Origin: Rhynchosporium graminicola
Taxonomy: Eukaryota; Ascomycota; Leotiomycetes; Helotiales; Ploettnerulaceae
DNA length: 64,000 bases
Assembly: GCA_900074885.1 (NCBI GenBank)
Contig: FJUW01000033.1
Location: forward strand, 945,041-1,009,040
Direction: 5' to 3'
Positions 1-10,196 of the stretch are shown here, piece by piece; position 1 is the first letter of the stretch; each line of letters begins with the position of its first letter. Under the pieces are notes generated by a model. That model did no database searches and was not told where the DNA came from. It saw nothing but the letters and a program-made list of their open reading frames with translations. A program made the translations under genes and the position numbers.

Positions 1-1024
1 AAAGGAAACTCCACCGTCTTGTAATACCGCCAATTGTATGGGTTTGAAGTATCGTACATTCGGACCTTGTAATCTTTATTGGCAGAGAAGAAGAAATTTC
101 CGTCGTCTGAGAATTGGCCGGAATATACGGGTTGGTCGTAATGAATGATAACGTCGGCGTTCGAGGCAGGTATCATTCCCTACGTAGCCATTAGCTGTGT
201 GCTTGTCAAGCCTGCTGCCGGCTTACCTGGGCCATAAGCCTTTGATTCAGCTTCTGCTTTGCAAGGCTGTTGATAGCCAGCTCCCGGTCCAATATCCTCA
301 TAGCGAGTTTCTTCTTCTTTCCAACGCCACTCCTATCATTTGAAGTTACGGCATGTGCTTCGTTAGACCCAAAGATATCCGACTTCATCAAGCTTGTTCC
401 TGCCTCTGAAGGCACTTTTGGAAATCGATTTGGATCTGGTTTCGCGCGCCGTCCCCGGCCCCATCTAGCCGGTATCCAGCTTTCACCATCGGAATCATCA
501 TCGTCGTCGTCGTAATCGTCGTCATCATCGTCATCGTCATCACCCCGATTGTTTGGCTGTATGAAGCGAAAGAGTCTCCCAACATCCGGATTTTGGAGTA
601 GCTGCATCAATTGTCTCCGTCCAATGACTGTGAGTCCCAGTATGAGCAGCAAGTTCTGAATAAAGTTGTAGATATATGGCTCACTGTGGGTTCTACGTCC
701 AGGTGCGTTCCGTGTGCCGCCAGCTGCGTTGGCTTCAACTTCTTCCTGCACCTCCACTTCCACGTCGTAATCTACTTGATTGCCGTCTGAATATAGATTA
801 GCTGCAGTACTCTCACAAAGAGGGTTAACCATACTTTCTGCTTCCAACTCTTGGCCTTGATCATCTGTATCATCTTCGGTTTCTTCGTCTTGAGCTTCCC
901 CGTTTATAGCTTCTAAATGTTCGGCGAGGAGGCTCTCGATAAAAGAATTGTTGGCGACATCATCCACTTCCTCTTCATGGGAGGCACTGTTTTCGGGATC
1001 TGCGGCGTCTCTACTCGAAGACAT
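1..1024 (-). CDS. WD40 repeat protein, DCAF11/LEC14B-like (5' part, runs off left edge)
   Basis: N-terminal part of a DCAF11/LEC14B-type WD40 protein, a family known as substrate receptors of CUL4-DDB1 ubiquitin ligases. I chose the first true ATG (1022-1024, MSSSRDAAD); the frame is open further upstream only from a GTG. Exon 1 (1024-227) encodes about 266 residues: an acidic start, a hydrophobic stretch FIQNLLLILGLTVIGRRQL, an almost pure Asp tract (about 495-541), then a basic region. A 47-nt intron (226-180, GTAAGC..TAG, phase 0) leads to exon 2, which runs off the window and reads GMIPASNADVI, YSGQFSDDGNFFFSA and VRMYDTSNPY. That is the typical first WD repeat of this family. The function is inferred from the family; the propeller itself lies outside the window. 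Confidence 0.88.
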
Positions 1025-2012
1025 TATTATGATTGCAAAGAGATTGTGTGCCACAGTATACAGTTGAAATTTGAATGACCGGGAAATTTGTCTGCGTTAG
1101 ATCTCACGTGAAGAGAAACGGTGGGAAGTGTACATGGTGGTTCTTATGATGTCCATTAGGTTTGATGATGCCTCGATACATGATACATCCAAGCCTCGGA
1201 CAAATGATTAGCAGATAGGCGGCGATAACGATCCAGCCTCCAGCTTAACCCCGCGTTTAATCAATTACAGGAACTCGATTGAGTTTCAGTATCAATCACA
1301 TCGTATACTTAAACAAAACAATACTGCTACAGTAACACACACATGGCGTTCAATCTATGTCTTCCATTCACATCATGCCTGCTGGTTTTAAGTGAGTCAG
1401 TCACCTTACCTCCTCACCAACCAATTCCTATCTCCTTGATCTCCTTCCGTACTTCTTTCTTTCCCTCCTCTTTTCCTTCTTTCCTCCTTTTTCCCCTTAG
1501 ATGATATTTCATTTCTCACTTCTCAGGTTGATCGATTAGCAATTCTCCTTTAATGTATTCTGATACACAAGGGTTCGGATCATATAGTTGGTGCGAAATG
1601 TGATGCCGGAGCTTCAACATGCACACTGCAGCTCACGTTATCAAGTGGATTCACTCTTCTGGCACTTTGATATGATTTGATTGTTCAACGGTACCACTTC
1701 TTCCAAATTATTGAAGCGACTCGATGTAGACGACTGGTGGACGATGATTCTCTGTCAGCAGCGGCACATTGAACTACCGTGTCACTGTCTACCCGTCTCT
1801 TGCGGCCCCTTTCACTAAAATAGATATGCGTGGTACACTGATTCACTCGGTCTTAGTCCCAGCTTATTCTGCTCTGTCTCACGCGAGATGAGTAAAGGAA
1901 TTTGTCTTCGTGTCTGTAAAGGCAAAGGTCACCCAGTGTGTCAGCACGAGAGTAGCCCACAAGCTTCTGTTGCCGGTTTGGATACTTACAGAAGACACAC
2001 CTGTAATCAACC
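1025..2012. other. intergenic: divergent promoter region
   Basis: About 1 kb between two divergently transcribed genes. It contains a long pyrimidine-rich tract on the + strand (about 1400-1500, CT-rich, ending CCCCTTAG), common in fungal promoters and 5' leaders. A TTACAG at about 1986-1991, 22 nt before the glutamine-synthetase ATG, could be the acceptor of a leader intron. I see no supported gene. Confidence 0.5.
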
Positions 2013-3397
2013 ATGGGAGACGTGAGATCTGAAACCATGACGATTGAATCAGACATCCTATATAGGTTCCTTGATGATTATCTTGCAGTGGAATTCATTC
2101 GGTTCACCTGGGTTGACTACTCTGGATCCGTGATGGTCAGAGTCTTGACTAAGTCTTTCGTCTTGAGCCTTGACAAGAAAGGCCAGAAACTTTCTATATC
2201 AGGCCCAATCCTCACAGCATGTCTCTCGGATGGAAGCGTGCTTACTGAAGAATTAAAATCTGGTACTGATCAGCTGTGGCCAGATTGGTCTAGCATTAAC
2301 GTTCATTCCTATCATCCTAATACTGCTTCGGTGATGTGTTTTGTTGAGGAGGCAGAACAGGAAGAAGGAAAGGCATTTCGAAGGTTAGTACGTCCCATTT
2401 CCTAGATTTGTGGGGGAGCAGCCCTAACGTAATGATTAGATGTCCACGTACTCGTCTTCGAGATATTACCACAGCCGCGAAGACAAAACACAACATCGAC
2501 CTACTCGTCGGCATGGAAATCGAATTCTTCATCATCGAAGACGTACATGGAGTCATCCAGCCTGTCCAAACAGTACATAATGTATACTCCGCTGCCAGCC
2601 TCCGAAACAAATACGTTCTCATCCTCGAAGAAATCGTACAAGCCTTCCAGAAAGCCGGCATCCAAGTCCGGCAATTCCACTCCGAAGGCGAGATAGGCTG
2701 CTATGAGATCTCCACAGAACCTCTTCCTCCGCTTCACTCAGCGGATGCGCTGTACTTCTGTCATGAGACTATCCGTGCTATTTGTGCTCAGCATGGTCTT
2801 CGCGCTACGATGTTCCCGAAGCCGTTCGAGAAACATTCGATCGTTGGATCGCATTATCATTTATCCATCTCGGAAATGGAGAACGAGGAGTCATTTCTGG
2901 CGGGTATGCTCGCTAGTTGGAGAGCTTTGGCCGCTTTCTACCAACCTAATTATGATAGTAATGCTCGCGTGAGACCTGGAGAGAGGATCACTTGGGGGCA
3001 GCAAAATAAGACTGCGTCAATACGAAAGATCAAGCCTGGATACTGGGAGCTTAGAGGACCGGATGCCACGGCAAACCATTATCTGGCTTTGATGGCGATC
3101 ATTACTGCTGGTCTTACTGCCATAGATAGCGGAAAGGACTTGAAGATGAAAGGTGCAACTAGATTTATGGCCGCAGCGCAGTTAGACGACAAGGAGGCAA
3201 CAGAAATGGGCGTCGTGGATCTCCAACCCAGATCTTTGAAAGAAGCTATTGACAGTTTGAGTGCAGATGAGGTGCTCAAGAGGGCAATTGGACCGGAGGT
3301 TATTGAGAAGTACATCATGGTGAAGACGACAGAGGAAGCAAAGATAGGCAAGATGGTTCCGTCTGAGAGAAGGGTTGTTGCCATGGCGATTTTCTAG
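2013..3397 (+). CDS. glutamine synthetase-like protein (GS I/FluG-type catalytic domain)
   Basis: Predicted 442-residue ATP-dependent glutamate/amine ligase. Exon 1 is 2013-2383, then a 56-nt intron (2384-2439, GTTAGT..TTAG with CTAAC), then exon 2 2440-3397. Residues 1-100 fit the beta-grasp domain (FTWVDYSGSVMVRVL). The catalytic part follows: GMEIEFFII (metal-binding Glu), the GEIGCYEIS strand, ATMFPKPF, GSHYHLSIS (the GS ATP/Glu-binding His region), and ELRGPDATANHYLALM near the C-terminus. These are the GS signatures in order, and the length matches single-domain GS I-like fungal proteins. It lacks the amidohydrolase half of FluG. Whether the substrate is glutamate or another acid or amine (as in gamma-glutamyl-polyamine ligases) cannot be read from sequence. 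An internal ATG at 2037 is an alternative start. Confidence 0.9.
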
Positions 3398-4411
3398 ATC
3401 AGTGCTTCAGGTACAATACTTTGCGAAGGGCATGCAAGTGGTTTTTAGAGCTGAGCGCCGCGTCACATTCGTACGAAGTAGGTAGGGAAGCGAAAAGCAA
3501 GCGAGATTTCAATAAACAAAAGCCAGCTTTCTCTGTCTTTTCGTGTAACAGGATATCAAACACATAAGATGGTAATTTGCACTTTTACTCTCCTTGTCGT
3601 TACTGCAATATGGTACTTTGCTATTGTTTGACAGGAAGATGGCCTGCGAACACATTTTCAGTAGCAAATCTCCTATCATATGATCGTACAAGCGGATTAT
3701 CTAAAAATAACCTTTTAAAATGCATATTTTGCCGCATGGTTAGTTGTCTTCAGGACAAGACTCTACCTGTATATATTATAAAAGGGGCAATTCCTTCTAT
3801 GGTTTCACGAATGAAATTCATATTTCAGTCGTGTGAGTCCTGCCTAATCAATCAGGTTAGGCTGGCACAATTGACTGTCAAGTCATGGAGAATATTGTCA
3901 CAATTGCAGTACTTTCCATCTCGTATAAGTTTACAATGGAAATTTTATGGTTGCTCATTACGCACTTGTCCTCACATGCTCCATCCTCGTGCATGAAGAA
4001 ATGTATTGGCGTTCTGATCGAGATCCAGCTCCTCACGTTCACGGTGGGGCTCACAGGCAGACTGCCCAAAGTGTAGGAGAAGTGGGGCTCAAGGACACGA
4101 AGATACCCTTTCCCAAGGCCGGTTTCTGAATCAAACCTTCGACCATAAAACTACTTACAAGTTAGTCATATCACACCTAGGTAGTGTGCCCTTCTATCCT
4201 TTCTATTTTCTCGGTATCAACCTAATTAAGATAGCACGTCGGCATCCAAAAACTAACCCTAATACTGGTTTGTGTTGGTTAAAGAACATCTGTGGCAGAT
4301 GGAGCTCTTGAAGCGCGGCGTGAACCAAAACAGGAGCACCTTGGGTGATTCTGTGCAAGAGCTATACCTCGCGAGGCCTGTCAGTATGGCCTTGTGCCTA
4401 AAAACACCTCG
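3398..4411. other. intergenic, no supported gene
   Basis: Only short, unrecognisable overlapping ORFs (the longest about 139 codons at 3577-3996, without known motifs). The right end leads into the HET remnant, so part of it may be that gene's decayed 5' region. Confidence 0.4.
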
Positions 4412-4636
4412 TTCAGAATCCTGGGGCTATTGCCTGGTGCAGTAAGCGATCAGATCACATGCTTACAGCATCCTGCGGCTGATACAATCCACCAGAATAT
4501 GAAGCCATCTCTTATGTGTGGGGCGATGCAAAGGTTGTGGAATTGATCATATGCGAGGGTGAAGAATCAAGGTGACACGGAGCCTTCATGATTGACTTAG
4601 TCATCTTCGGCTTCCAGATGGGCAGATACTATCTGG
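4412..4636 (+). pseudogene. decayed HET-domain gene fragment
   Basis: Remnant of a heterokaryon-incompatibility (HET) domain gene. From 4412 one frame reads FRILGLLPGAVSDQI, like the segment before the HET core. A shift near 4492 gives EYEAISYVWGD, the hallmark HET motif. A TGA follows, then a second shift restores VTRSLHD, another stop, and SHLRLPDGQILS, matching the HET stretch before the conserved Trp-Ala-Asp. At least two frameshifts and two in-frame stops fall within about 225 nt, and nothing recognisable follows after 4636. HET proteins trigger cell death on non-self fusion. This copy cannot make one. The match is from memory of the family, but the motif order is convincing. Confidence 0.8.
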
Positions 4637-4786
4637 TAAGAATCATTAGTACAACACCAATGCTCAAGCTCGAATATCCTACCTCATCCCCCAACGGCTA
4701 TGTGTTGAAAAGTAGCATCTGCATGACCGTCGTTTGATCATATCACACGTCACAACTCCGAAGGATTAATCAAAACATCCTTTAAA

Positions 4787-5200
4787 ATGGCGGCTATACT
4801 CTCTGCTACAGCTAAGAAGTTCAGGCTCGTCTTCTCAACGCCAGCACACGGTCTCGAAGCCTGCAAGGCCGCCGTCTTTGCTGCTGGTGCAGGCCGCTAT
4901 CCTGAGGGAAAGTACACGGAGTGCTGCTGGATGGTTGCTGGCAAAGGCCAATTCCGGCCTGGCGATGCAGCAAACCCGCACGTCGGAGACGTGGGCAAGC
5001 TGGAACATACCGAAGAGGTCAGAGTAGAGGTTATGTGCTTTGGCGAGGAAACTGCTAGGAAGGCTGTTACGGCCCTCAAGGAGTAGGTAAATGTCGTTTC
5101 ATTGATTCTTTTTTTGATGGCGTGCTAGTCTGACACACTTCATAGGGCCCATCCGTACGAGGAGCCTTCATATGGCGTTTACGCGCTGGCCGACTTCTAA
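4787..5200 (+). CDS. small NIF3/YqfO-like (CutA/PII-fold) protein
   Basis: Protein of about 116 residues related to the small stand-alone 'NGG1p-interacting factor 3-like' proteins of bacteria and fungi, which have a PII/CutA-type fold. Exon 1 is 4787-5082, intron 5083-5145 (63 nt, GTAGGT..ATAG), exon 2 5146-5200. Family marks: FRLVFSTPAHGLEACKAAVF at the start, then GAGRYPEGKYTECCW, GKGQFRPGDAANPH, VGKLEHTEEVRVE, and after the intron the signature AHPYEEPSYGVY followed by a short tail. Without splicing the frame stops at 5086 and loses that signature, which supports the intron. The molecular function of this family is not established. Confidence 0.88.
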
Positions 5201-7279
5201 ATGCAAAATTTGCAGGACCCTGAAACTAGCCGGAGATTTTTTCATTTCTTCCACCCACAGGAGCAGCATATTTGACGTCAAGTGTGAATTTCGGGGCCAT
5301 TTGAAAATGAAAGCGAGAGAACCAAGCGGGCAAACAGAGGTCAATGCTAGTTATATTGAGAGCCGATATGGGTCACTCCATGCAAACCTTTCCTGACCAA
5401 AAACATAGGACAACATTGATTAATTTTTTCTCCCAGATGTAAAAAAAATTCATGGGTGGTATCCTGAGATCTCCCTCCAAAATCAGGTGCTGTTTATTGG
5501 AAGTTCTGCAATGGGCTCTTTTGGATCGGGCTCATAGGCCGTAATCTACACCCTCAACGACGACGCTCTCTTACGGTAAGTCGAGTCAGCCTAGATAATC
5601 TTATCCTATCCTAGCCTCCAGTTTTTCCTTTCATCATATCTCAGTATTCTTTCCTGCCAGTTAGTCTGGGCACCCGCGCGGCGTACATCTTTGGGCTTTG
5701 CTCCTGTGCGCTTTCGCTGCGGCTCGCTCGCAAAGGACATCATCCATCGGTAGGGAGAAACGATCTGGAAAGATAAGGCTTACCATGTAAGGCTAGCGAT
5801 ATTCAGTTTTCAGCTTTCACTCAAAGGCTCAAACGATAACGCACGTGTATTTACGAGAGAAATTGGGCTCCCTTCGCTGTTGGGCCACTTTCGCTTTTTC
5901 TATTACCTGAAATATTGCGTGGAGTCTCGTTCTCGTATCTTCTGTCCACAGTATCATCACCCTCTTCGCCGACTATATCAGTGATTGCCATCTCCCTCCA
6001 ATCCTCCTCCTTCTTCATATCGCAGTCCATCTAACAAACCGGCAGGTTCCATACCGTCCCCTTCACTCGTCCCAACGATGACTATAAACTGGGCTAGCTA
6101 TTTCAAGCTCTAGATATGGAAGCGAGTATTGTAATGTCATTGACTCAAACGTAGTCTTGCGAAGTTTCTACATCGGCCAAGATATCCCCATCACAGGCCC
6201 TGCATCTAGACCAACGCGTTTCTCATGGGTTCTAATTTATGGCCAGATCCAACTGTACTGCCCGAATCGCTATTTCGAAATCCAGTGCAACACTACTACT
6301 CCCACGCTCCTCGACCTTTCTCTGTCAATGCTTGATGAAACTGCCGCAGGCTTTCTCGGTGGGCCTTCCGTCTTCTCAAAATTCACTTCCAACAACCACC
6401 GTCGCCTCGAACCTTCTCCTCCATGGTCTTGGTACGTTGACAAGACTTGATAGTTAGAACACAAAACTATATGGCTACTAATGGGATGGAGGCATATATA
6501 CATAGATTCGGAGTTGGATCGGACCTGACTGAGCTCTTGTCCTGCACCGAGCATGTTTTTGACCCTATTTCTGTACACTGAACTATAACCCAGCGTTATG
6601 TTCACCCCTCAGAAGACCGAAGCTCGTCCTCGTGCTTCCTACTCGTCGTCTGAACCAATACTGTTCTCATAACTATACCGTATAAGAGTATATATCTCGA
6701 TCCTCGACTTTAGCAAATCCAGATAAACTTGTTGCACCAAAAGATCGGCTGCACAATTGACACGAAACCGAGTTGTAGAATTAGGCACCTATGCCACTTC
6801 AAATGGTCAGTCATGTTTACTGGGGAGCCGCTTGGCGAGAATAGCAGCCCGCTTACATTTTCTGAAGATGCACGAAATGAATTTGAAATCATAGCTTCGA
6901 AAGGAACCTCGCCACTGCTACCACGATACGGAATCACTGCGATTTAGCTGACGTGATCTTTGCGCTGTGTTGCTCGACACTCCGGGCACGTCCCGATACT
7001 GTACTAGCAGCTCGCAGCTCCTCCTGCTCAGCCAGTTTAGCGAGTAAGCGCAGCTAGATGTCCCAGCTCGTACTCAGTATATTTGAAAAGTTCGAAAAGA
7101 ATAAGTATCATCTTCGGTCTTTTTTAAACTAACTTGTCCACCGGCTACCTCCACTGCTTCTTCCTATCTTTCTTTCACTTCTCTTCTCAGAAACACTTGA
7201 AAGATGTTTGCCAAATGTTTGCGTAAGATTATCAGCTTTTTCTTGGCTCTGGTTTCCATTGCATACACTGACATTAATA
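5201..7279. other. intergenic, about 2 kb, no supported gene
   Basis: Only short ORFs on both strands (for example 6157-6450), with no motif, splice pattern or codon signal I can recognise. It may hold decayed sequence like its flanks (HET and RTA1 remnants), but I cannot show it. Confidence 0.4.
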
Positions 7280-7435
7280 GCTATTGATGATCCCAACAAC
7301 CAGTGGAAGAACTGTCCCTCGGAACCAGCAGCACTCATCCTCTTCGTGCTCTTCGCTTGCTTGACTCTATTCCACATTTACCAGGCATTTCGATACAGGA
7401 AAGCTTTTTGTTGGATGTTGATAATGGCAGCTCAT
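7280..7435 (+). pseudogene. RTA1-like membrane protein fragment
   Basis: An isolated stretch of about 50 codons reads like the first transmembrane part of RTA1-family proteins (fungal seven-helix membrane proteins linked to lipid translocation and drug resistance): W-K-N-C-P-S-E-P-A-A, then a hydrophobic helix ILFVLFACLTLFHIYQAF, R-Y-R-K, and FCWMLIMAA. In intact genes the next residues begin a second helix; here the frame runs into unrelated sequence and a stop at 7472-7474, and no other helices follow. An intron acceptor (ATTAATAG) just before 7280 could be the old exon border. I interpret it as an exon-sized relic. The assignment rests on pattern memory only. Confidence 0.5.
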
Positions 7436-8195
7436 CGACCATGCTTTGATGAAACATGGGAAAGACCCGTTTGACACATGTGTATCCCTGTAGATTAGGT
7501 GCTGGTCTGCAATGGTACTATAAAGAGTTTCCTAGCTCCTACAGTGAAATTACCGGCAGAAGCTTTTCGCAAGATGTTGGAGTATGTAGAGACTGCCTCA
7601 AGGTTGAGAGAAGTGGAATGGTGATTTTGTGCACTGGAAATAAGCCAGGTCCTGAATAAGAAAGAATTATGTTGCAGTTTCGTTGATCTTCGATGATAGA
7701 AGCTGGATTCAAGCACACTGGAGCATGAATTTTTGACCGAGAACTGGAACTGTGCAGAAGGCTAACTGCGTAGTCGTTCTATTCTACATAAGTACCTCAC
7801 TAGAAAGGTAAGTATGATGGAAGCCACATAATACAGGTCAATATTTATTTATAGCTTACCGAAGCTTTTCCGACTTGTGCCAAAAGCCCAGCAGGAACGG
7901 TTTGAAATGCCGAGCCCCCTTAGGGTGTGAGACAGCTCCGGATATTATTTTTGAGTCACACTCTATCGCCAACTACAGGAATGACAGAGCTCTTCAAGAC
8001 ATCTGATTGGCCTCCTTTCGCCCGATTTGAGTCCGTCGAGCTGCTAAGTGTACACTCGAACGTCATGAAGACTGTGGGTCTAGGACCCCGCGATTTCCCC
8101 GTGAATACTTATAACAACATCAAGACAGCTTCCAATTTTTACCAATAAGCCTTCTGTAACCTTTTCTCTTAATAGACTATATAAAAAATTCCAAG
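7436..8195. other. intergenic upstream of the GST gene
   Basis: No supported gene. A 55-codon ORF begins at 7981 (MTELFKTSDW) but has no recognisable features. TATATAAA occurs at 8178-8185, only about 10 nt before the GST ATG, too close to act as its TATA box. Confidence 0.4.
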
Positions 8196-8998
8196 ATGCC
8201 TCACTCCCTGACTTATGGCACTGAAAGTGCAGCGAACAAGGCAATTGGCGGAGTTCCAACTATCCATTATTTTGATTTCCAATCCCGAGGACGCGGACAG
8301 GCAGTTCGGCTTATGCTCATCGTATGTACACTGCAAATATAAGAAGTTATTCAAGCTTAACTTTTTTACAGGATGCTGGTGCTGCCTACAAAGATATCCG
8401 ATATACCTTCGACGAATGGCCAAAGCATAAGCGAAGCGGCCCAATCGCAGAGATGAACCCAACAGGCAACATTCCCATAATCGAGATGCCCAATGGCAAG
8501 ATCCTCACACAGAGTTATGCTATCCTGAGACATTGGGGTCGCCAGATGGGTGGATACGACGGAAGATCCGAAGACGAGAAGTATTGGGTAGATGCCATCT
8601 GTGACATCGTTGTTGACTGTGAGAGACTTCTCCCGAACTCGAGCTACATCATCAAACTGACATATTGGACAGGGCGAACACTCTTTATTTCCGCATTCTT
8701 TTCCGATAACCAGAAAGAGGACTACCCCAAGCATCAGCAAGGAGATAGAGCTCGGTATCTCAAGGCTATTGAGACTCATTTGAAGGGTTCGGACATTTCT
8801 AGCAGAGGACCATTTGTTGCTGGGAAGGAAATCACATATGCTGATCTGGTGCTCTTCCAGCTATGCCATGATGAGAATCTGATTCAGGATGGCAGACAGG
8901 GACTGAAGGAGTATCCAAGGCTGGTGCAGCTGGTTGATGCTGTTCAGAGCCGACCCAATATTAAGAAGTTTTTCGATAGCGACTCTTACTTGGGTTAG
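8196..8998 (+). CDS. glutathione S-transferase (sigma-like)
   Basis: Predicted 250-residue cytosolic glutathione S-transferase, which conjugates glutathione to electrophiles in detoxification. Exon 1 is 8196-8321, intron 8322-8371 (50 nt, GTATGT..ACAG, branch CTTAAC), exon 2 8372-8998, phase 0. The N-terminal thioredoxin-like domain reads IHYFDFQSRGRGQAVRLML, where the YF Tyr is the likely catalytic residue as in sigma-class enzymes. Then come GNIPIIEM (cis-Pro glutathione site) and LTQSYAILRHW (Gln-Ser gamma-glutamyl contact). The helical C-terminal domain includes GPFVAGKEITYADLVLF, the conserved N-capping/hydrophobic-staple region. The ATG context is CCAAGATGCC. The class call is by resemblance only. 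Confidence 0.9.
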
Positions 8999-9638
8999 AT
9001 GTAACAGAGAAGTAGAAAGACCAAATCAAGAACTATGTAGAATGTACAAATACGTTTGAGAAGAATCCCTTGACCCGATGCCTGGAGATGTGTTAAGAGT
9101 ACTGGTGAAGCTAGAAGTTAACAATCCCAACTTCTCTTCATCTTGAAATGAGAGGATTAACTTACAGTAGAAGCGGAAGCTTTTGCAAGTATGGGCTAGA
9201 TTGCATACATATATATGTTGAATCTTCTCAAGCTGACCTTTTGCAAGTTATCACTGCCGTAACGCAGCATAACGGCCAGCAAGTTGAGAGATAATTTCTG
9301 CAGAACCATAGATATGTGCATCTTGGGTCGGATGACATTGTTTGGAGCGGATTCGAGGAGTGGACACTTGCTTGGTAGTTGAGATCACTGAAAGGATATT
9401 GTACCTGGGACAAGCCTGAGGACGCGCTGCTCTCCCGTGCTGCCGCGTGCGCTCCCAAACTTTTTTGCCGACCTTCGCGAGCCCCCAAAAACGAATATAA
9501 GTATCAACATTACTTCCCTCACAGTCTCCCACATCTACACTACCCTTGGTGAACTGGACAGAGGTCACTCATATACCGAGGACTTGGAGCCTACATTCAC
9601 AGCGAGAAAATTCAGATCGCACTTCAGTAACGGCTGCA
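8999..9638. other. intergenic between GST and AIM11
   Basis: Terminator and promoter region between two co-directional genes. The ORF through 9437-9994 is a shadow of AIM11. The AIM11 frame is open upstream of its first ATG only via a TTG at 9546. Nothing else supported. Confidence 0.4.
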
Positions 9639-10196
9639 ATGGCAGATCGAGCGTCAGCCACAGCTGCCCCAGCTCCCATAGCTCCAGCAGCTGCTACCAC
9701 GTCCCAATCCCAATCAGGCTTCTTCTCACAACGATCGCGGCGTCAATTAGGTCTTTTCGCAGCAGGCGCCAGCTTCTTCCTGCTCTCTTCTGTTATCACA
9801 CGCAGGTCCATTGTCCGACGGAAGGCAATGTCGGTACCCCTGTTTTTCCACCACAGCAACTATTCGAATCCCAATATCAACGGAGCTCTCGAAGCTTTCG
9901 AAGCCCTGACGCTCGCTACAATGAATGTTTTCAGCTACGGAATCATGTTCACAGGAGGATTTATGTGGGCGTTCGATATATCGACTGTCGATGACATGAA
10001 GAAAAAGGTGCGGGTGGATCTTAATGTCAAAGCCAGTCAAATAGATCACGACGCGGAGGCGGAATTTGAGGAGCTTTTTGCCTCGGTACTTGACAGGAAG
10101 GAGTTTAAAGCTTTGCGCGGCGAGAAGGGCATCAAGACAAAGGAGGAGAAGGAACAGGAAGCGAAAGAGCAGGAAGAGCAGAAGCCGAAGCCTTGA
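9639..10196 (+). CDS. AIM11: AIM11-like mitochondrial membrane protein
   Basis: Intronless, 185 residues. Matches the fungal AIM11 family (altered inheritance of mitochondria protein 11), small two-helix mitochondrial membrane proteins of unknown biochemical role. Visible features: an Ala/Ser/Gln-rich start (residues 1-27); a basic stretch SQRSRRQ followed by a first helix LGLFAAGASFFLLSSVIT (about 33-53); a linker with SNPNINGALEAFEALTLATMNV; a second helix FSYGIMFTGGFMWAFDI ending in the family's W-A-x-D-I-S-T; and a highly charged Lys/Glu tail ending KPKP. The start is the first ATG in frame. Confidence 0.85.
   Translation: MADRASATAAPAPIAPAAATTSQSQSGFFSQRSRRQLGLFAAGASFFLLSSVITRRSIVRRKAMSVPLFFHHSNYSNPNINGALEAFEALTLATMNVFSYGIMFTGGFMWAFDISTVDDMKKKVRVDLNVKASQIDHDAEAEFEELFASVLDRKEFKALRGEKGIKTKEEKEQEAKEQEEQKPKP

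Noticed and set aside
3577..3996. 139-codon ORF downstream of glutamine synthetase
   Set aside because: Composition is random-like, Cys-rich without pattern, and several overlapping frames are equally open.
8178..8185. TATATAAA as TATA box of the GST gene
   Set aside because: Only about 10 nt separate it from the ATG, too little for a transcription start plus leader, and no later in-frame ATG fits the conserved N-terminus.
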